A stretch of DNA of 64,000 nucleotides from Panopea generosa (Eukaryota; Mollusca; Bivalvia; Adapedonta; Hiatellidae): positions 10,380,995-10,444,994 of the forward strand of contig CM055905.1 in NCBI GenBank assembly GCA_029582155.1, read 5' to 3'. Shown piece by piece: positions 34,542-46,655 of this stretch; the first letter of the stretch is position 1, and each line of letters begins with the position of its first letter. Position numbers and translations under genes: made by a program. The notes under the pieces were generated by a model that did no database searches, was not told the DNA's origin, and saw only the letters and a program-made list of their open reading frames with translations.

Positions 34542-35060
34542 TTGCAGTTGACAACATTATATCTCAAGTCGAGCATTTTATATTACGAATTCTCAGTTAT
34601 CATATTACTACTTATTATAATGTCCGGTAACGTGGAATTAAATTCAGGTCCTTCTTCTACGGAGTACTTGAATGGCTTATCTTTATTTGATCTTAATATT
34701 CGTAGCATACGAAACAAATTAGAATTTATCAAAGATAATTTTCAAGACATTGATATATTGTTGTATGCTCTCCTTGTATGGAGGAATAAAAGATTAAATT
34801 AAAAAAATAAATCTTACTGAAATGGTATCTGATGACATATACATTGATACACATTCTGATGTTTATAGGAAGGATAGCACTGCGTATTCCGCAGAGCTTC
34901 TCGTTTATGATTCAAATAATTTAATTGCAAAAAGAGTTGAAGAACTAAAAAAATCCTCTTTCAGACTCGATTTGGATAGAAATAAAAAAGCAAACTAAAA
35001 CTATTCTTTTCTGTACCCTATACCGCAACCGAAAAGTACATGTTTTACCAAGGAAACATA
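34542..35060 (+). pseudogene. LINE endonuclease fragment (5' part of an ORF2)
   Basis: An open frame reads MSGNVELNSGPSS, then LSLFDLNIRSIRNKLEFI, the start of the apurinic-like endonuclease domain of non-LTR elements. It shifts frame near 34770 and can be followed as SDDIYIDTHSDVYRKDS, LVYDSNNLIAKRVEELK and TILFCTLYRNRK to about 35060, where it stops. No reverse transcriptase follows. It may come from the same family as the LINE at 29045, which lacks this part, but that is not shown. Confidence 0.65.
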
Positions 35061-35276
35061 CTCGAGAGCGGTTCATATAAACTTTGATACTAGTACTAAT
35101 TTTTGCAATAGTGATAAAGTAAATGGCTGGTACAGTAGTTTGAGTAATTACTTGTTACTACAACACTTCCGCCTCCTCCTCCAAACTTCCCCCACCCCTC
35201 GCATCCTCCGCTCTCGCCATTGATTACAAATATGTTCACATCGTCACATTCATTCAGACAAAATGACAAACCGGAG

Positions 35277-35475
35277 TTCTTGGTCCAATGGTAGAACACC
35301 GAACCCATGATCGGAGGGTCGTGGGTCCGATCCTCATCCACAACTATGTGTGGTGTCCTTGAACATGACACTTTTTCCGTATATGATTAGTACTGATTAT
35401 AACCAGGAAGATTCGAACGTGATTTGTCTAAGTTGTAATAACTTGTTCCACAATCGAAGTAAAATACTTGTAAAT
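35277..35475 (+). repeat. SINE family G, copy with tRNA-like head
   Basis: Head TGGTCCAATGGTAGAACACC (A box) and GTGGGTCCGATCCTC (B box), then the body GTGTGGTGTCCTTGAACATG, TTTTTCCGTATATG, CCAGGAAGATTCGAACGTG and TTGTTCCACAATCGAAGTA. Other copies are at 23021 and 47735. Confidence 0.75.
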
Positions 35476-35715
35476 GAATTCAAACTAAACAAAATGACAA
35501 TTCAATGTCCATATACAGCCGACTCACGTTATCTTAGTTTAAACATATTTTATTTCGAATATATTTCAATATTACAATTTTGTGAAAATAATTAGAACGA
35601 AAGACAATCTCATAGAATTTCTCTCCTAACAAACTTCCTTATGCCAATGTAAAAGATAGACCTAAATAGAAATAATGATCCATTAACTTGTTTTTGCTGT
35701 AGGAATCATTTAATT

Positions 35716-35845
35716 TATATCAAACTACTGTTTATCTCAAACTACTGGTTTTCTCAAACATCTCGTTATCTCAAACGACTGGTTATCTCAAACTACTGGT
35801 TTTCTCAAACGACTGGTTATCTCAAATTACTGGTCGCTTCAAAGA
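35716..35845. repeat. ~20-bp tandem array, 7 copies
   Basis: TATCTCAAACTACTGGTT and TTCTCAAACGACTGG alternate. Non-coding. Confidence 0.8.
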
Positions 35846-37482
35846 GTTTCCGCGGTCTTCTAGACTTTGAGAAAATGAGATTTGGTTTAAATATATCTGT
35901 ACAACATATTCGACAGCATACATAGTAAAGAGTATTGAAACGAACAAAAATAATTCTTATATACTTTCTCTCGACAGTAGTTTATGAAAGCATCCATGTA
36001 AGGTGGGAAAGTTTTATTTGGTTTGTATAATAATTTTGACGTATAAATTAAATACAGACCTTTAATAAAAAATTTTATATGTATAACATTTTTGTAATTA
36101 ATAAAAAAAAATCATTTAATAAAAAAAAAAAAAGAGAGAAAGATTTCAAAATTTAAGATTTCGTTGTCAGTATATGAAACAAAGTAGATACAGAACAACG
36201 AGATTACTAAACATAACGACCAAAATACTGACTTTAAATTCTCCAATCCGGAACTAAATGCTAGAATAGTTTCTTTATAAAGTGTTTATTTTAACTTGTA
36301 TTTGCACATTAGCTATGTATTCATGAATGTTAGCGAGCACATGCTGTATCAAATGTACGTTGAATAAGAAAGTACGCTTAACTGCTTCGTATATATCTAC
36401 TAATTATAATATGCATGGTCCATGTTTCGCTTGAATAACAAATATATATAATTATAAATGTATGCTTTACCCATAAACAAGTGTGTAGGAATACGTTAAA
36501 GGCGTATATAAGGATATTTAACGATATACATGTCTTAAATTTTTTTTTATCAAAATGGACAAAAACATCTTGTTATCATTAATAAACAAATCCCGAATGG
36601 TTTGGTATGTCAAACCCACCCAAACGTGACAAAATCGATATTTAAATTGGAGTGGTAGACTTAAAACCAAATTTCCGTGTTAGTTTCTGATATTATCAAC
36701 TTTATCATGTGAGGCTTAGAAAAAAACCAGGACGAGGCTCTGTCGAATCTTTGGTTTTTTATTCTCTTTATCATGTCAATATTTCTAGTTTTTTTGTTTT
36801 TTTTCATTTTAAGTAGAGTTAAAAGTAATTATACATAATGACGTCATTTTTTCCAGTTCACTTATACATGAAATCATGAGGTCATGCGAAGTTGTAAAGT
36901 GTTAAGGCTAATATAAGATGGTTAGTAACATAAACGGCATATATTTCAAATTCATAACCTATGAAATGGAACAACATTTGTCAGTTTTTGTGGGAGAGTT
37001 CCACAATATGCATGGTTACATTCATATATTTGGCCTGTAACATTTGACATTATACGCAAATTATTTCAATTAATTTTCTTATTATCAAAATATTAACATG
37101 AACTGTCAAACAGTGGATAACAAGTAATAACTGTAAGTGTTAAAATAGAACAATTCGAAAATAGATGTGATGACAACAATAATCAACAGGAATTTTAGTC
37201 GTATATTTATTTTACAAATCAACCAGAAGTCAAGGTTTTGTATTTGCTTACAGAATTCCATCATGTTATATTTTGGATAACATATATTCTCTTCCAAAAT
37301 ATTGCGAAATTGATATAGCAAACTTTCACAATGCTATAATTGCGTACGGATTAAACAGGTGCGATAATCCAATAAACAATAAAAATAAGAGGTTAATGCC
37401 AAAAACATAAGGTGTGAAAACGACATGATATCAAAAATTTATTATTAAAATACAAATAAAAGCCATTTAATTGTGACAGGCC
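35846..37482. other. Unassigned AT-rich sequence
   Basis: Homopolymer A runs near 36100-36135. A minus-strand frame at 37321-37106 is hydrophobic but unrecognised. No feature supported. Confidence 0.35.
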
Positions 37483-37770
37483 CGATTAACTCAGTCAGTT
37501 ACGTGTCTGACTTTCAATCCAGGTGTCGCGAGTTCGAATCCCCACCCAGCAAAAGTCTCTGTGATGATTGACATTCATTATTGTGTCTCATTATCATTTG
37601 TCTCTCACGGCTGATTCAAGTGGGAAAGTTATCAGTTAATTGCGGATATGGGGTGTGTTCGAGTAATGGTTAAATTTTCAGGAAACAGTGGTTAGGTTAA
37701 CTGAACATCTGTACAGTAAGCCCTCGATGGCAAAAAAATGACGCTAAATATTCAGTCAACCATTAATTGT
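37483..37770 (+). repeat. SINE family K, full-length copy
   Basis: tRNA-like head CCCGATTAACTCAGTCAGTT (A box), loop sequence CTTTCAA, B box GAGTTCGAATCCCC. Then TGTCTCATTATCATTTGTCTC, GATTCAAGTGGGAAAGTT, GGTTAGGTTAACTGA and a tail CCCTCGATGGCAAAAAAATG-ACGCTAAATATTCAG. The head resembles tRNA-Lys but is not a functional tRNA gene: the acceptor stem does not close. Confidence 0.82.
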
Positions 37771-38342
37771 TCATAAGCTCATTTTATTAATTTTATAATC
37801 AATAGGCAATTTAGTTCATTGGTATACGGCTTTTTCACAGTCAGCTTAGTCATTATTCTTGAATAAACATTTGAACTACCTCTACTTCGTAATCAAAAAA
37901 GATAAAATAAAATCTTTGTTCCTTTATTTATTTATAAATACATGAAAATGTACATTTATTGTCCTTCTTATTCTTTGCTATTGTATGTTATTTAACAGCA
38001 GAGTTTTTTTTACTGTTAAAATAGTGTTCTGGTATACAATCCGGAAAAAAATATACATAGAATCATATTACATAATTTTTTACTTAAACGTTTGCATTGA
38101 TATTGAAACCCTAATTAACTAAACATGTTTAAAATAGTGTTAAGGTATAATACTATGTGATATTACATCCTGTCATAAAACCTAGGGTCATAAAACCTGT
38201 GGTGATTTATGCTAATTAGGGTACAATATGCACACTGTAGCATGATATTTCCCGATACCACATGGTGTAAATGTGTTTTTTTGTTGAATTATGAAAGCTC
38301 AGCAGGGTGCCAGTAGCTTGACAGTAAAATGCACTTTGTGCA

Positions 38343-39622
38343 GATTCGCGGACAAATGCCCCCCCGGACATAAGCCCCCTCAAACCGGTAGGGCGGACAT
38401 AAGCCCCCTCGATGTTTTTGCAAGGCGGACATAAGCCCCCTCGTCTAATTTTTTGGGGCGGACAAAAGCCCCCTCGACTATTTAAGCAGGGCGGACAAAA
38501 GCCCCCTTACCTAGAGTAATATAGTTGATAAACCCCCCTTCACCTTTGTTTTTGGTCATAGGTCTGCTCAAATGTTTATCTTCTTAACAATTTCCGAATC
38601 AATAATGGTTAAACATGTCTTAAAAAAAAGAATAGCGTATTTGGTTTAAAGCAAGGGAGAGTACTCGTTATAACTCTCAATGCGCAACGTCATTTATTGA
38701 CGACATACCTAATGCACACTCTGTTTTTATCGTTAAACTTAACCCTACTCGGCGCCTTTTCCCATTATTTTTTTTATGTCTGGCGATGAAAGCGTTTATA
38801 AGCCCCAACAATAAGGTTAATAAATTATAACTTTGAACGATCCGCACTACTACTGCAAACAGAGCAGACCCTGATCAAGCCACTACTCGGCTATCATGAT
38901 TTTGATTAGTTACACCGTAATTATCCCGATGTTGTACAAATCCTGGGTGATTAAAGTTAATGTTATGTTGTTGTTGATAATTGTAAGTTTGTAAACATGC
39001 GATCATATTATATATATGTGTGTTATAATAACTTATTATTGTATGAACACCATAATTGATAATTAGATAAGGAGATGTTTGTTGTTGACGGTTAATGCAA
39101 ACTGTCACGTTATTATAATTAAATATAATTTTAAAGAAGAGAGACTGGGTCGCGTATTCACAGTTTGTTTTAAGCGAAAATGTGGATTACTTATTAAAGA
39201 GCATTAATTTTGTCTGACTATTTTCACATAAGTAAATTGAAGCTGTTTTCAACAAAAATAAAGGCTTCAATGGGGAAAAAATTACCGATAATAATTATTA
39301 TTATAACTTGTGCATTAGGTGTGTCGTCTGTGACGCTGTGTCTGATACGCTATTTTGGCAAACAGTTTATTTTATTTTATACGGATTGAGGGGGGCTTTT
39401 GTCCGCTCTGTACACGAGGTAAGGGGGCTTATGTCCGCCCTATATTTTTTGGGATCGAGGGGGCTTTTGTCCGCCCTGCTAAAATGGTCGAGGGGGCTTA
39501 TGTCCGCCCCTTGAGATTAGCCGAGGGGGCTTATGTCCGCCTTGCAAAAACATCGAGGGGGCTTATGTCCGCCCTACCTGTTGGAGGGGGCTTATGTCCG
39601 GGGGGGCTTTTGTCCGTATACC
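38343..39622. mobile_element. Foldback DNA element, probably MULE-like, with 9-bp target-site duplication
   Basis: CTTTGTGCA flanks the element at 38334-38342 and 39623-39631. The ends are inverted repeats: 38343-~38530 and ~39375-39622. Each end is built from tandem ~25-35-bp modules GGGCGGACATAAGCCCCCTC or GGACAAAAGCCCCCTC on the left and the complement (GAGGGGGCTTATGTCCGCCC) on the right, separated by short non-repeated spacers such as GATGTTTTTGCAAG that also pair. The ~850-bp interior has no transposase. Nine-base duplications are typical of Mutator-like elements, and tandem subrepeats in long ends are typical of foldback types. A related module is at 51785-51855. Confidence 0.75.
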
Positions 39623-39974
39623 CTTTGTGCAATATGCCTGTAGACATATTATTCCATATGACACTCCCTATAAGGAGAAACATTCATATAGGTTCAAGGA
39701 ACTGGTAGAATAGATAATCATCATATATCAAATTGGGTAGTAACACAATTTGAATGACCAAAAGACAGTGCCAGTTATGTAAAACAACAACTAAAAAAAA
39801 CCTGCACTTTATTTGTTACGTTCATGATACTTTTAAATTGAAGACCATTGGGTCGTACATAATATTTCGGGTTTAACTTTGTTTTCCGAACATTTGACAA
39901 TTCTTTACAAACAAGTAAGTATATTCTTCTCCTATATCTTCATTGCATCATGGACATATTCTGTTTTCCCTATT
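39623..39974. other. Unassigned sequence
   Basis: Nothing recognised between the foldback element and the antisense LINE fragment. Confidence 0.35.
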
Positions 39975-40800
39975 TACATTATTCCATCATTATGTTGTTA
40001 AGATGTTTATAAGGCGTATCAACCAGACAGTGTTCAAAACAGAATTTATCTTTGTACAATCTATATGTTGTACAACTTTTAGAAGCTTCTATTGTTCTAT
40101 ACCAATCGTTTAAACGTAAGTCTTTCATCATTTGACCGGCTGAGGCCTTAAGCCACTTTGGGCATTTGGAAATACATGACATTGTCAAATAGCAATATTA
40201 CCACAATTAATAAGAATGTATTTCATACACTCAAGCCATCCGCACTGCAATTTTTTGCAATTCCAGGTCTGGTATTAGTATGTGAAGTATGCATGACTTT
40301 TTAAATGTTATATGATAATTTATCGAAGTCTTGAGAAATAATCTTTGACCAGTACGAGATCATTCTTGAATTTATATCAATAGAAATTGGGGTAGCGCCA
40401 GTTTCTCCATAGATTATGCATTTTGGAGGAGATCTACATACTTTTAGAATATATTTTAAAAAATTAAGCTGTACTCTTTCAATACTGTCTACATTTCCAA
40501 ACCCCCAGATTTCACAACCGTGAAGAGGAACTGATTTCACTATTTTATTAAAAATATCTATTTGCATCTATTGGTAATGCTAGTTTTTTACTTTTTTCAT
40601 TAACTATAAAGTGCTCGTGAACCTTGTCTGGCAATATGATTTTTTGCGTTACATAAGGAAACGCTTCTGCTTAAAAAAATACCTAAATATTTAGATTCTG
40701 AGACCGTCTCTAGAGTATTCCCTTGGTAAGTAAACTGATATATGTCTTGCCTAACTTTCGGGAATATAAGAATGTTAGGATTAGATGTATTCATAATTAA
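39975..40800 (-). pseudogene. LINE reverse transcriptase C-terminal fragment
   Basis: Minus-strand frames in order: 40794-40600 (ILIFPKVRQDIYQFTYQGN, SESKYLGIFLS), 40567-40301 (IDIFNKIVKSVPLHGCEIWG, then the YGETGATPISIDINSRMISYW region) and 40188-39979 (KDLRLNDWYRTIEASKSC, YRLYKDKFCFEHCL). These match the thumb/connection part of the plus-strand LINE (CYLGIKF, PILLYGSEIWG, LGELGRFPLSV, ISYWIKV). Frame changes separate the blocks. Catalytic motifs are missing and no 3' end is seen. Confidence 0.7.
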
Positions 40801-40954
40801 TTCCCATATATTACAATGTTATTGTTATATATTTAATGCATTGCAGGAGGTATACACAATGACGTCATTTGCCTGATAATCTTGCAATGACGTGATAAAC
40901 CTATGTTTATCAGGCAGGCAGTTTATCAACAGAAATTAATGCATTGACATGATA

Positions 40955-41110
40955 AAAAGAAGTGCGTGTATTCGATAACTTCGATTGATTATATTTTCAT
41001 GTTTACCCCGCTCTAGAAAGTGTGCCTCGTCTCTACCTGCCCTCTGTCGCACATCCGGCACAGTCGGTCGGTATTCTGTTTATCTTGAGATTAAAGGTTA
41101 AAGGGAACGA
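40955..41110 (+). repeat. Dispersed repeat R5, copy 1
   Basis: CGCTCTAGAAAGTGTGCCTCG, CCCTCTGTCGCACATCCGG and AAAGGGAACGAACCTCAATG are shared with 45445-45590. No gene. Confidence 0.75.
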
Positions 41111-41434
41111 ACCTCAATGAAAATCGGGCCACGGCAAACAGCATACTTATATATGGGTCACTTTTATTGGATATATTAGACGTTTTTCTGGTTTGCTAAA
41201 ATTTGTTCAAGTTATTTTTTTCAAGTTAATAAAATATTATTATCATTAATCTTCTTATTCTTCCCCCAATCTTCTTCTCTTCGGTTTTCTTCTTCTCACC
41301 TGTGTGGTTCCGGGTAATAATAGAATCATTGTCGATCACTGCAGTGGGGAAGAGATCTTCCAAATTGGTTGCCATTTATTATATTTTGTCGTGTTCACTA
41401 TTTTGGTGAATTACTAAACTCTGTGTGGTTCCGA

Positions 41435-41650
41435 GGAGCCATATGAGAGATGGCAAGAATACGATCACGATGGCTCATGCATATCGTATAAAGCGACAAT
41501 TTGAGTCATACTATAGAATTTGCTGAAACTCTGCAGTTCTGTAGGTATCAACGTTCTAGGTTCATTCTGTATATGTATTTGTTGGTGTGATTTTTTAATC
41601 TGTACGTTAATTTGTTGTTTTTGTACATGTAGAGGGAACCTGGAATCTTC
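41435..41650 (-). repeat. Dispersed repeat R1, minus copy
   Basis: The minus strand matches 6840-7090: GAATGAACCTAGAACGTTG, CTGCAGAGTTTCAGCAAATTC and GCCATCTCTCATATGGCTCC. The (GATG)n array abuts its right end. Confidence 0.7.
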
Positions 41651-41653
41651 CTG

Positions 41654-41782
41654 ATGGATGGATGGATGGATGGATGGATGGATGGATGGATGGATGGATG
41701 GATGGATGGATGGATGGATGGATGGATGGATGGATGGATGGATGTGGACGGGCGGGCGGACGGGCGGGCGGGCGGGCGGAAA
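41654..41782. repeat. (GATG)n followed by (GGGC)n microsatellite
   Basis: About 22 GATG units (to ~41742), then GGGCGGGCGGAC-type repeats. Open frames (MDGW)n and (HPSI)n are artefacts. Confidence 0.95.
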
Positions 41783-42109
41783 CCATGATAGAAGTTAATG
41801 TGAAAAAAATTGGCAAATTCAGAGGCTTTATGCCTAAGAGCCCTGGAGAATAATCACATTTATTGTAGAACAGTAACTACATATACTAGTAGCTACACGA
41901 GTAGTTGTAACAGTTATGTAGTACATATCAACACATCATAGGACAATTTGCATGTACAAGACCCTCAAACTAACATACAGATTGAAAAATAAAACATATC
42001 AACATGTCATAAGACAGCAAATGAAGTAAGATTCCAAATTATCTCTGCATGTACAAGAACCTCAAACTAACATACAGATTGAAAAATAATCATCAACACA
42101 TGGATATGG

Positions 42110-42245
42110 TAGAATTCTCATAGAACAGTGACACTTGCGGAATTGCAGAATTGCAGAGTTTCTGAAATTCTTAAACAAATACTCAAATTATTGCCTCTTA
42201 CGATATACATGAGTTACAGAGATCATATTCTTGCCATCACCCATT
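42110..42245 (+). repeat. Dispersed repeat R1, partial copy
   Basis: GAATTGCAGAGTTTCTGAAA, TTGCCTCTTACGATATACAT and TATTCTTGCCATCACCCAT parallel 6985-7080. The upstream stretch 41940-42100 contains two diverged copies of CATGTACAAGA-CCTCAAACTAAC-ATACAGATTGAAAAATAA. Confidence 0.55.
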
Positions 42246-42261
42246 TGACACTTCAGACACG

Positions 42262-42540
42262 TATTTATCCTATATATTGATCCTGTGCAGAGACGTATTT
42301 ATCCTATTTACTTACCCTGGACAGACACGTATTTATCCTATATATTGATCCTGTGCAGAGACGTATTTATCCTATTTACTTACCCTGGACAGACACGTAT
42401 TTATCCTGTTTATTTACCCTGGACAGACACGTATTTATCCTGTTTATTTACCCTGGACAGACACGTATTTATCCTATATATTGACACTGTGTAGAGACGT
42501 ATTTATCCTATTTACTTACCCTGGACAGAGGCATATATTT
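42262..42540. repeat. 34-bp minisatellite, ~8 copies (locus 2)
   Basis: CCTATATATTGATCCTGTGC plus AGAGACGTATTTAT, alternating with CCTATTTACTTACCCTGGAC plus AGACACGTATTTAT. Same period and core (GATCCTG-GCAGAGACGTAT) as locus 1 at 25566-26165. Confidence 0.9.
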
Positions 42541-42674
42541 TTAAACATGATTGCTTTCAAAATGTCCTGCAGATTAAGCATATTATTAAAAGAAAAAATT
42601 ATACCCTCGGGTATTTACGTAACCGAAGACGTAATAGATATAGAGTTGAATTATCTACCCGTGCGAGTTTAATA

Positions 42675-42830
42675 TGACGCGGACGACTGAATTGTCGAAG
42701 TGTCAGCCAAACGTAAGCTCTCGCATTGGTTATATTAACACAGGGAATGTTTTCGTTGAACCATAGTGTTTTGGAGTAATCTGGGGATAGGTTATATCGG
42801 CCGTTTAAAGTACGTAAAACTATTCATTTA
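42675..42830 (+). repeat. Dispersed repeat R4, copy 2
   Basis: Matches 28055-28215 as described there; begins ~135 bp right of minisatellite locus 2. Confidence 0.75.
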
Positions 42831-44160
42831 TTTTTATTCTTATTTTGTACGTGTCACTTGTAATTTGTTTGTTCTTGGGTTGTTGTTTTTTGTGAGCTAT
42901 AGATTTCTTAGTAGTGATTGTTTTGTGGGGTGGGGGTTGCTGATCATTTCATTTTACAACATACAGAACTTATAAGTAGTATTTTCAGTATAGATTAAAG
43001 ATGATGTCTATACTTTTTGCCATATTTTTCCTATGGATAAAAGTTTATGAAACTTCCCAGTATTTAAGTTTAGAGTATGTTCATGCAATATCACAAATAA
43101 AAAACACATGTTACCGTACAGATTTTTGTTACAACTTCCTCAAAAACATACCCGTCTTTGAAATTTAGCGAACAAATGCGAAAAAAATATTTAAAATCGT
43201 TTACATCAAGTATATTTGTTAAACTAATACACAGATACATGCAGATAATATTAGCTGTCATGCAAAACTGTAAACATCGTCCTTAATATTGTTTTTGAAT
43301 GGGATTGGCTAAACGCCATTTTCAACACAAGATTATATTCGTTTCAAGTTATCTGTTAGCAGTAGAAGACCTAAAATTTAAAATCTTGAATGAACTACAA
43401 ATAGACGGAGTTGTCCTCTTTTTGTTTTAATTATAAGTAACATAATGTATAGCTCTTTCCTGCTATATTAGGCCCATAATGCTACTGCGGCCAATATTTT
43501 AAGACCATGATTTTTTTTCTTAAGGACCCATTTGGAAATAAGTTCAACTTAATGGGTTATCCTGTCTCATATATATGTCTCAAATATATGTAATACTTGT
43601 AACAGTAATATACTATAATTGATAATTATGAAAAGTATGTGACAATGACAAATAGTTATTTTGCTTTAAGGCCACAAGGACATGCAGCATGTTTTTTTAT
43701 ATAAATAAGTGTTAACTTTTCAAGATTACACGGAGTATTACATCATTTATACACAGCTTTACATGCATAAAATAGAAAGATTATATCATAGTACATATAC
43801 ATTAATATATAGCTTAACTAGTAACACACAGAACTTCTTTTCTTCTTTGGAGAGAAGTTGCTACAGATTTATCAAACTTTCATTTTGTGTTGCCATTAAA
43901 ATAGTAAACTTATCTCCAGTTGAATTATTAAAATATTTATCTGGCAAATATGCCTCCATTTAATCTGTACATATATCACACACAGTAAAAAGTATAAATC
44001 TTCTTCTACAACATTTACGTGTGATGCGGTATTTGTAGTTTATAATGACTTACAGGCCCATCGGGCCGGGTGTTATTTATGTTTCTTGTTAGTATCATGT
44101 TTTGTATCACGTACTAGTATATCATGTATATGTCACTATAATAAAGTAGTTACTTGCTGA
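42831..44160. other. Unassigned; dispersed repeat copy 43135-43260
   Basis: The 43135-43260 stretch resembles 4845-4990. No gene found; an 84-codon frame at 43709 is unrecognised. Confidence 0.35.
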
Positions 44161-44204
44161 CCGGCCGACCGATTCATTCACCGACCAACCGACAGACCCG
44201 CCGA

Positions 44205-44459
44205 TAGACTCACTCACTCACTCACTCACTCACTCACTCACTCACTCACTCACTCACTCACTCACTCACTCACTCACTCACTCACTCACTCACTCACTCA
44301 CTCACTCACTCACTCACTCACTCACTCACTCACTCACTCACTCACTCACTCACTCACTCACCCACTCACCCACCCACCCACCCACCCACCCACCCACTCA
44401 CTCACTCACTCACTCACTCACTCACTCACTCACTCACTCACTCACTCACTCACTCACTC
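44205..44459. repeat. (CTCA)n microsatellite with internal (CCCA)n block
   Basis: About 60 tetranucleotide units, nearly perfect, with CACC-CACC variants at ~44360-44395. A degenerate CCGACC-rich lead-in lies at 44158-44204. Confidence 0.95.
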
Positions 44460-45440
44460 GAATCCTGGTGGAAGCACTTGATTTCTCTTCTGATGCGACC
44501 GGTTGCTGACCCAGCAGTTAGTTAACAACAGCTAGTTAAATCGAGGGGACCGAATGAATGTCTGTAACAAAGTTAACATTTTTACACATAATATGACTAC
44601 ACGTAATCCTTAGGCTTTCACAATACTCTTTTGTATACAGGTAATTACATGTAATTACATAAATAATAATGAACACTTTTTATGTGTAACTGCACAGAAT
44701 AACAGGTCAGTTGTATTGATTATAGACGAATATTGATTTTATGGTGATGTGAAATTCCACAGCTAGATATATTATAATACTGTATTTATTCGATAAAAAT
44801 GTGAGGTAAATTATAAGAAATATAAAACATTTATACGGGAGTGCAGAAGTGACGTAAAGACTAACATTTTATGATATCTACTACTAGTATTTGTGTTATT
44901 ACAGTTTAGGCTGTTTGAGAAGAAATTTATAATTTATCCATATATTGTCATGCATTTTTTTTTCTTGAATCCACATTTTCTATTCTTTATCTGTCTCAAT
45001 TTTCCACCTAACTATCTCTGATTTATTTATTTTTAATTAAATTACATACATTTATACTGATGTAATAGTTGTTTATGATAACAATATCTTTACTAAACAA
45101 AATGATAACATAAACATTGTTGCAATGACCAACAGTCTGGCAAAGACTTCTTCGGCTACCCACGGGAGTCAACTCCGATACTCTCCAGCCATCACCCGTG
45201 GGAAGAATACGCTAGCTCTGTGTCGTTTTATTTGAACAGAACGGAACAAATTACAGCTGTGATAAACAAACACTTAACTTTACTTTATTATCATTACATA
45301 TTGTAGAACATGTGTGTAATCGAATCGTTGACTTAAACACATCACTGATTGTGAATTTGGTAATATAACCTGTCATGTGTCATATGCATCAGTTACCAAA
45401 TAGGACAAATGTTTAGAGTAAAATACCAACATAAAGGTGT
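44460..45440. other. Unassigned sequence
   Basis: No gene or repeat recognised. Confidence 0.35.
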
Positions 45441-45444
45441 TCAT

Positions 45445-45590
45445 GTATTCGATTACTTAGATTCGTTTACACTGCTCTAGAAAGTGTGCCTCGTCCTCTA
45501 CCTGTCCTCTGTCGCACACCCGGCACAGATGGTCGGCCTTCTTCAATGGCTAAAGGGAACGAACCTCAATGAAAATTTTGCTACCGCATT
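45445..45590 (+). repeat. Dispersed repeat R5, copy 2
   Basis: See 40955-41110. The 93-codon frame at 45484-45765 begins inside this repeat and is therefore not credible as a gene. Confidence 0.7.
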
Positions 45591-46616
45591 TTTTTTTTGT
45601 TTGGTGGGGAGGGGGGTTAAAATTAGTCACACATCAAAATTGCATATCGGTCGACATCTCGCGGCTGTATATAATGACCATGCAGAAAATGGTATTCTGA
45701 CAAAAGTTTCAGTATTTGATTCCTGGAACTTGGCATTATTACTGCAAATTGATAGCACTCGCTGAAAAAGAGGTAATTATATGTGTAACAAATGTAAGGT
45801 TTCCTTTAAGAGAGACTTCAGTGAGAGTGGGGTGATTTTCCAAAATGTAAATTGTAGGTAAAATAACCTCTTTTTTACACTCGTTGGCTTTAATGACAAA
45901 TTGTTTCACCAACATATACTTAAATACTAAAAAGCTTAAATCTAAGAAAAGCAGCTAGGTGATCATGATTTAGTCTGGTTTCACTAAAAGTGCAGATGGT
46001 TTCAATGATATTGATTATATAGTGGGTAAATAACCAGTCAAAACTTAATTAAGTTTTAAAGTATTTGAGTAAAATATTAATGAAATTGAAGCCAGAGGTA
46101 GCATGGGAGTTATTTCCTTGATAAACAATGTAGAACCCGCAAGAGGTTTGTAGTATATTAAAATGTTTAAAGTTCGGTAATTTGGTAATGTTGCACGTAT
46201 ATGAAATTGACCTCAAAATTACACACCATGTCGATTTTATCCAAATCTGATATATATGAGTTTATGTTCAAGCATCAGAGGTCTTCCTCCTGCAGTTCAT
46301 ATCGCACAATTTTACGACATGCGAGTAATTTTAATTTTAACCACCAAATAATGGTCCATTTAATCACCCCGTGATGGGTGTTTGAGGTTCGGGTTGGGCC
46401 ATCCCTTCTATACACGTTACACAATGACATAAAAATTGAAATACATATATATTTTTTAAAGTTGTAATAGATCTAGATAAAATGATTTTTTCAACTTTAT
46501 ATTTTGCTTTTGTAACTTGTGAACATCGTCAAAGGGTTACATTTATTAAATCGTAAAAGCAATCGGACCAGTGCACGGCTATTTAACGGGAGAGCTGGGT
46601 CCGTACCACAGACTAG
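45591..46616. other. Unassigned sequence upstream of the plus-strand PTCHD gene
   Basis: Presumed 5' flank or first intron of the PTCHD gene. Contains a fragment resembling the SINE family L tail (CAGAGGTCTTCCTCCTGCAG, ~46275). No exon was identified; the 5' UTR exon implied by the acceptor at 46864 is not located. Confidence 0.35.
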
Positions 46617-46655
46617 CGCTCGGCTATTTCGAACGTAATTGGAAATAGCCGAGCG
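46617..46655. promoter_or_regulatory. Perfect 14-bp hairpin upstream of the PTCHD gene
   Basis: CGCTCGGCTATTTC (46617-46630), an 11-base loop, then GAAATAGCCGAGCG (46642-46655). It lies 210 bp before the acceptor of the first coding exon. It may be a paired binding site or the remnant of a small element; the regulatory role is a guess. Confidence 0.4.

Noticed and set aside
45484..45765. 93-codon open frame
   Set aside because: Its first third is dispersed repeat R5, which also occurs at 40955-41110.
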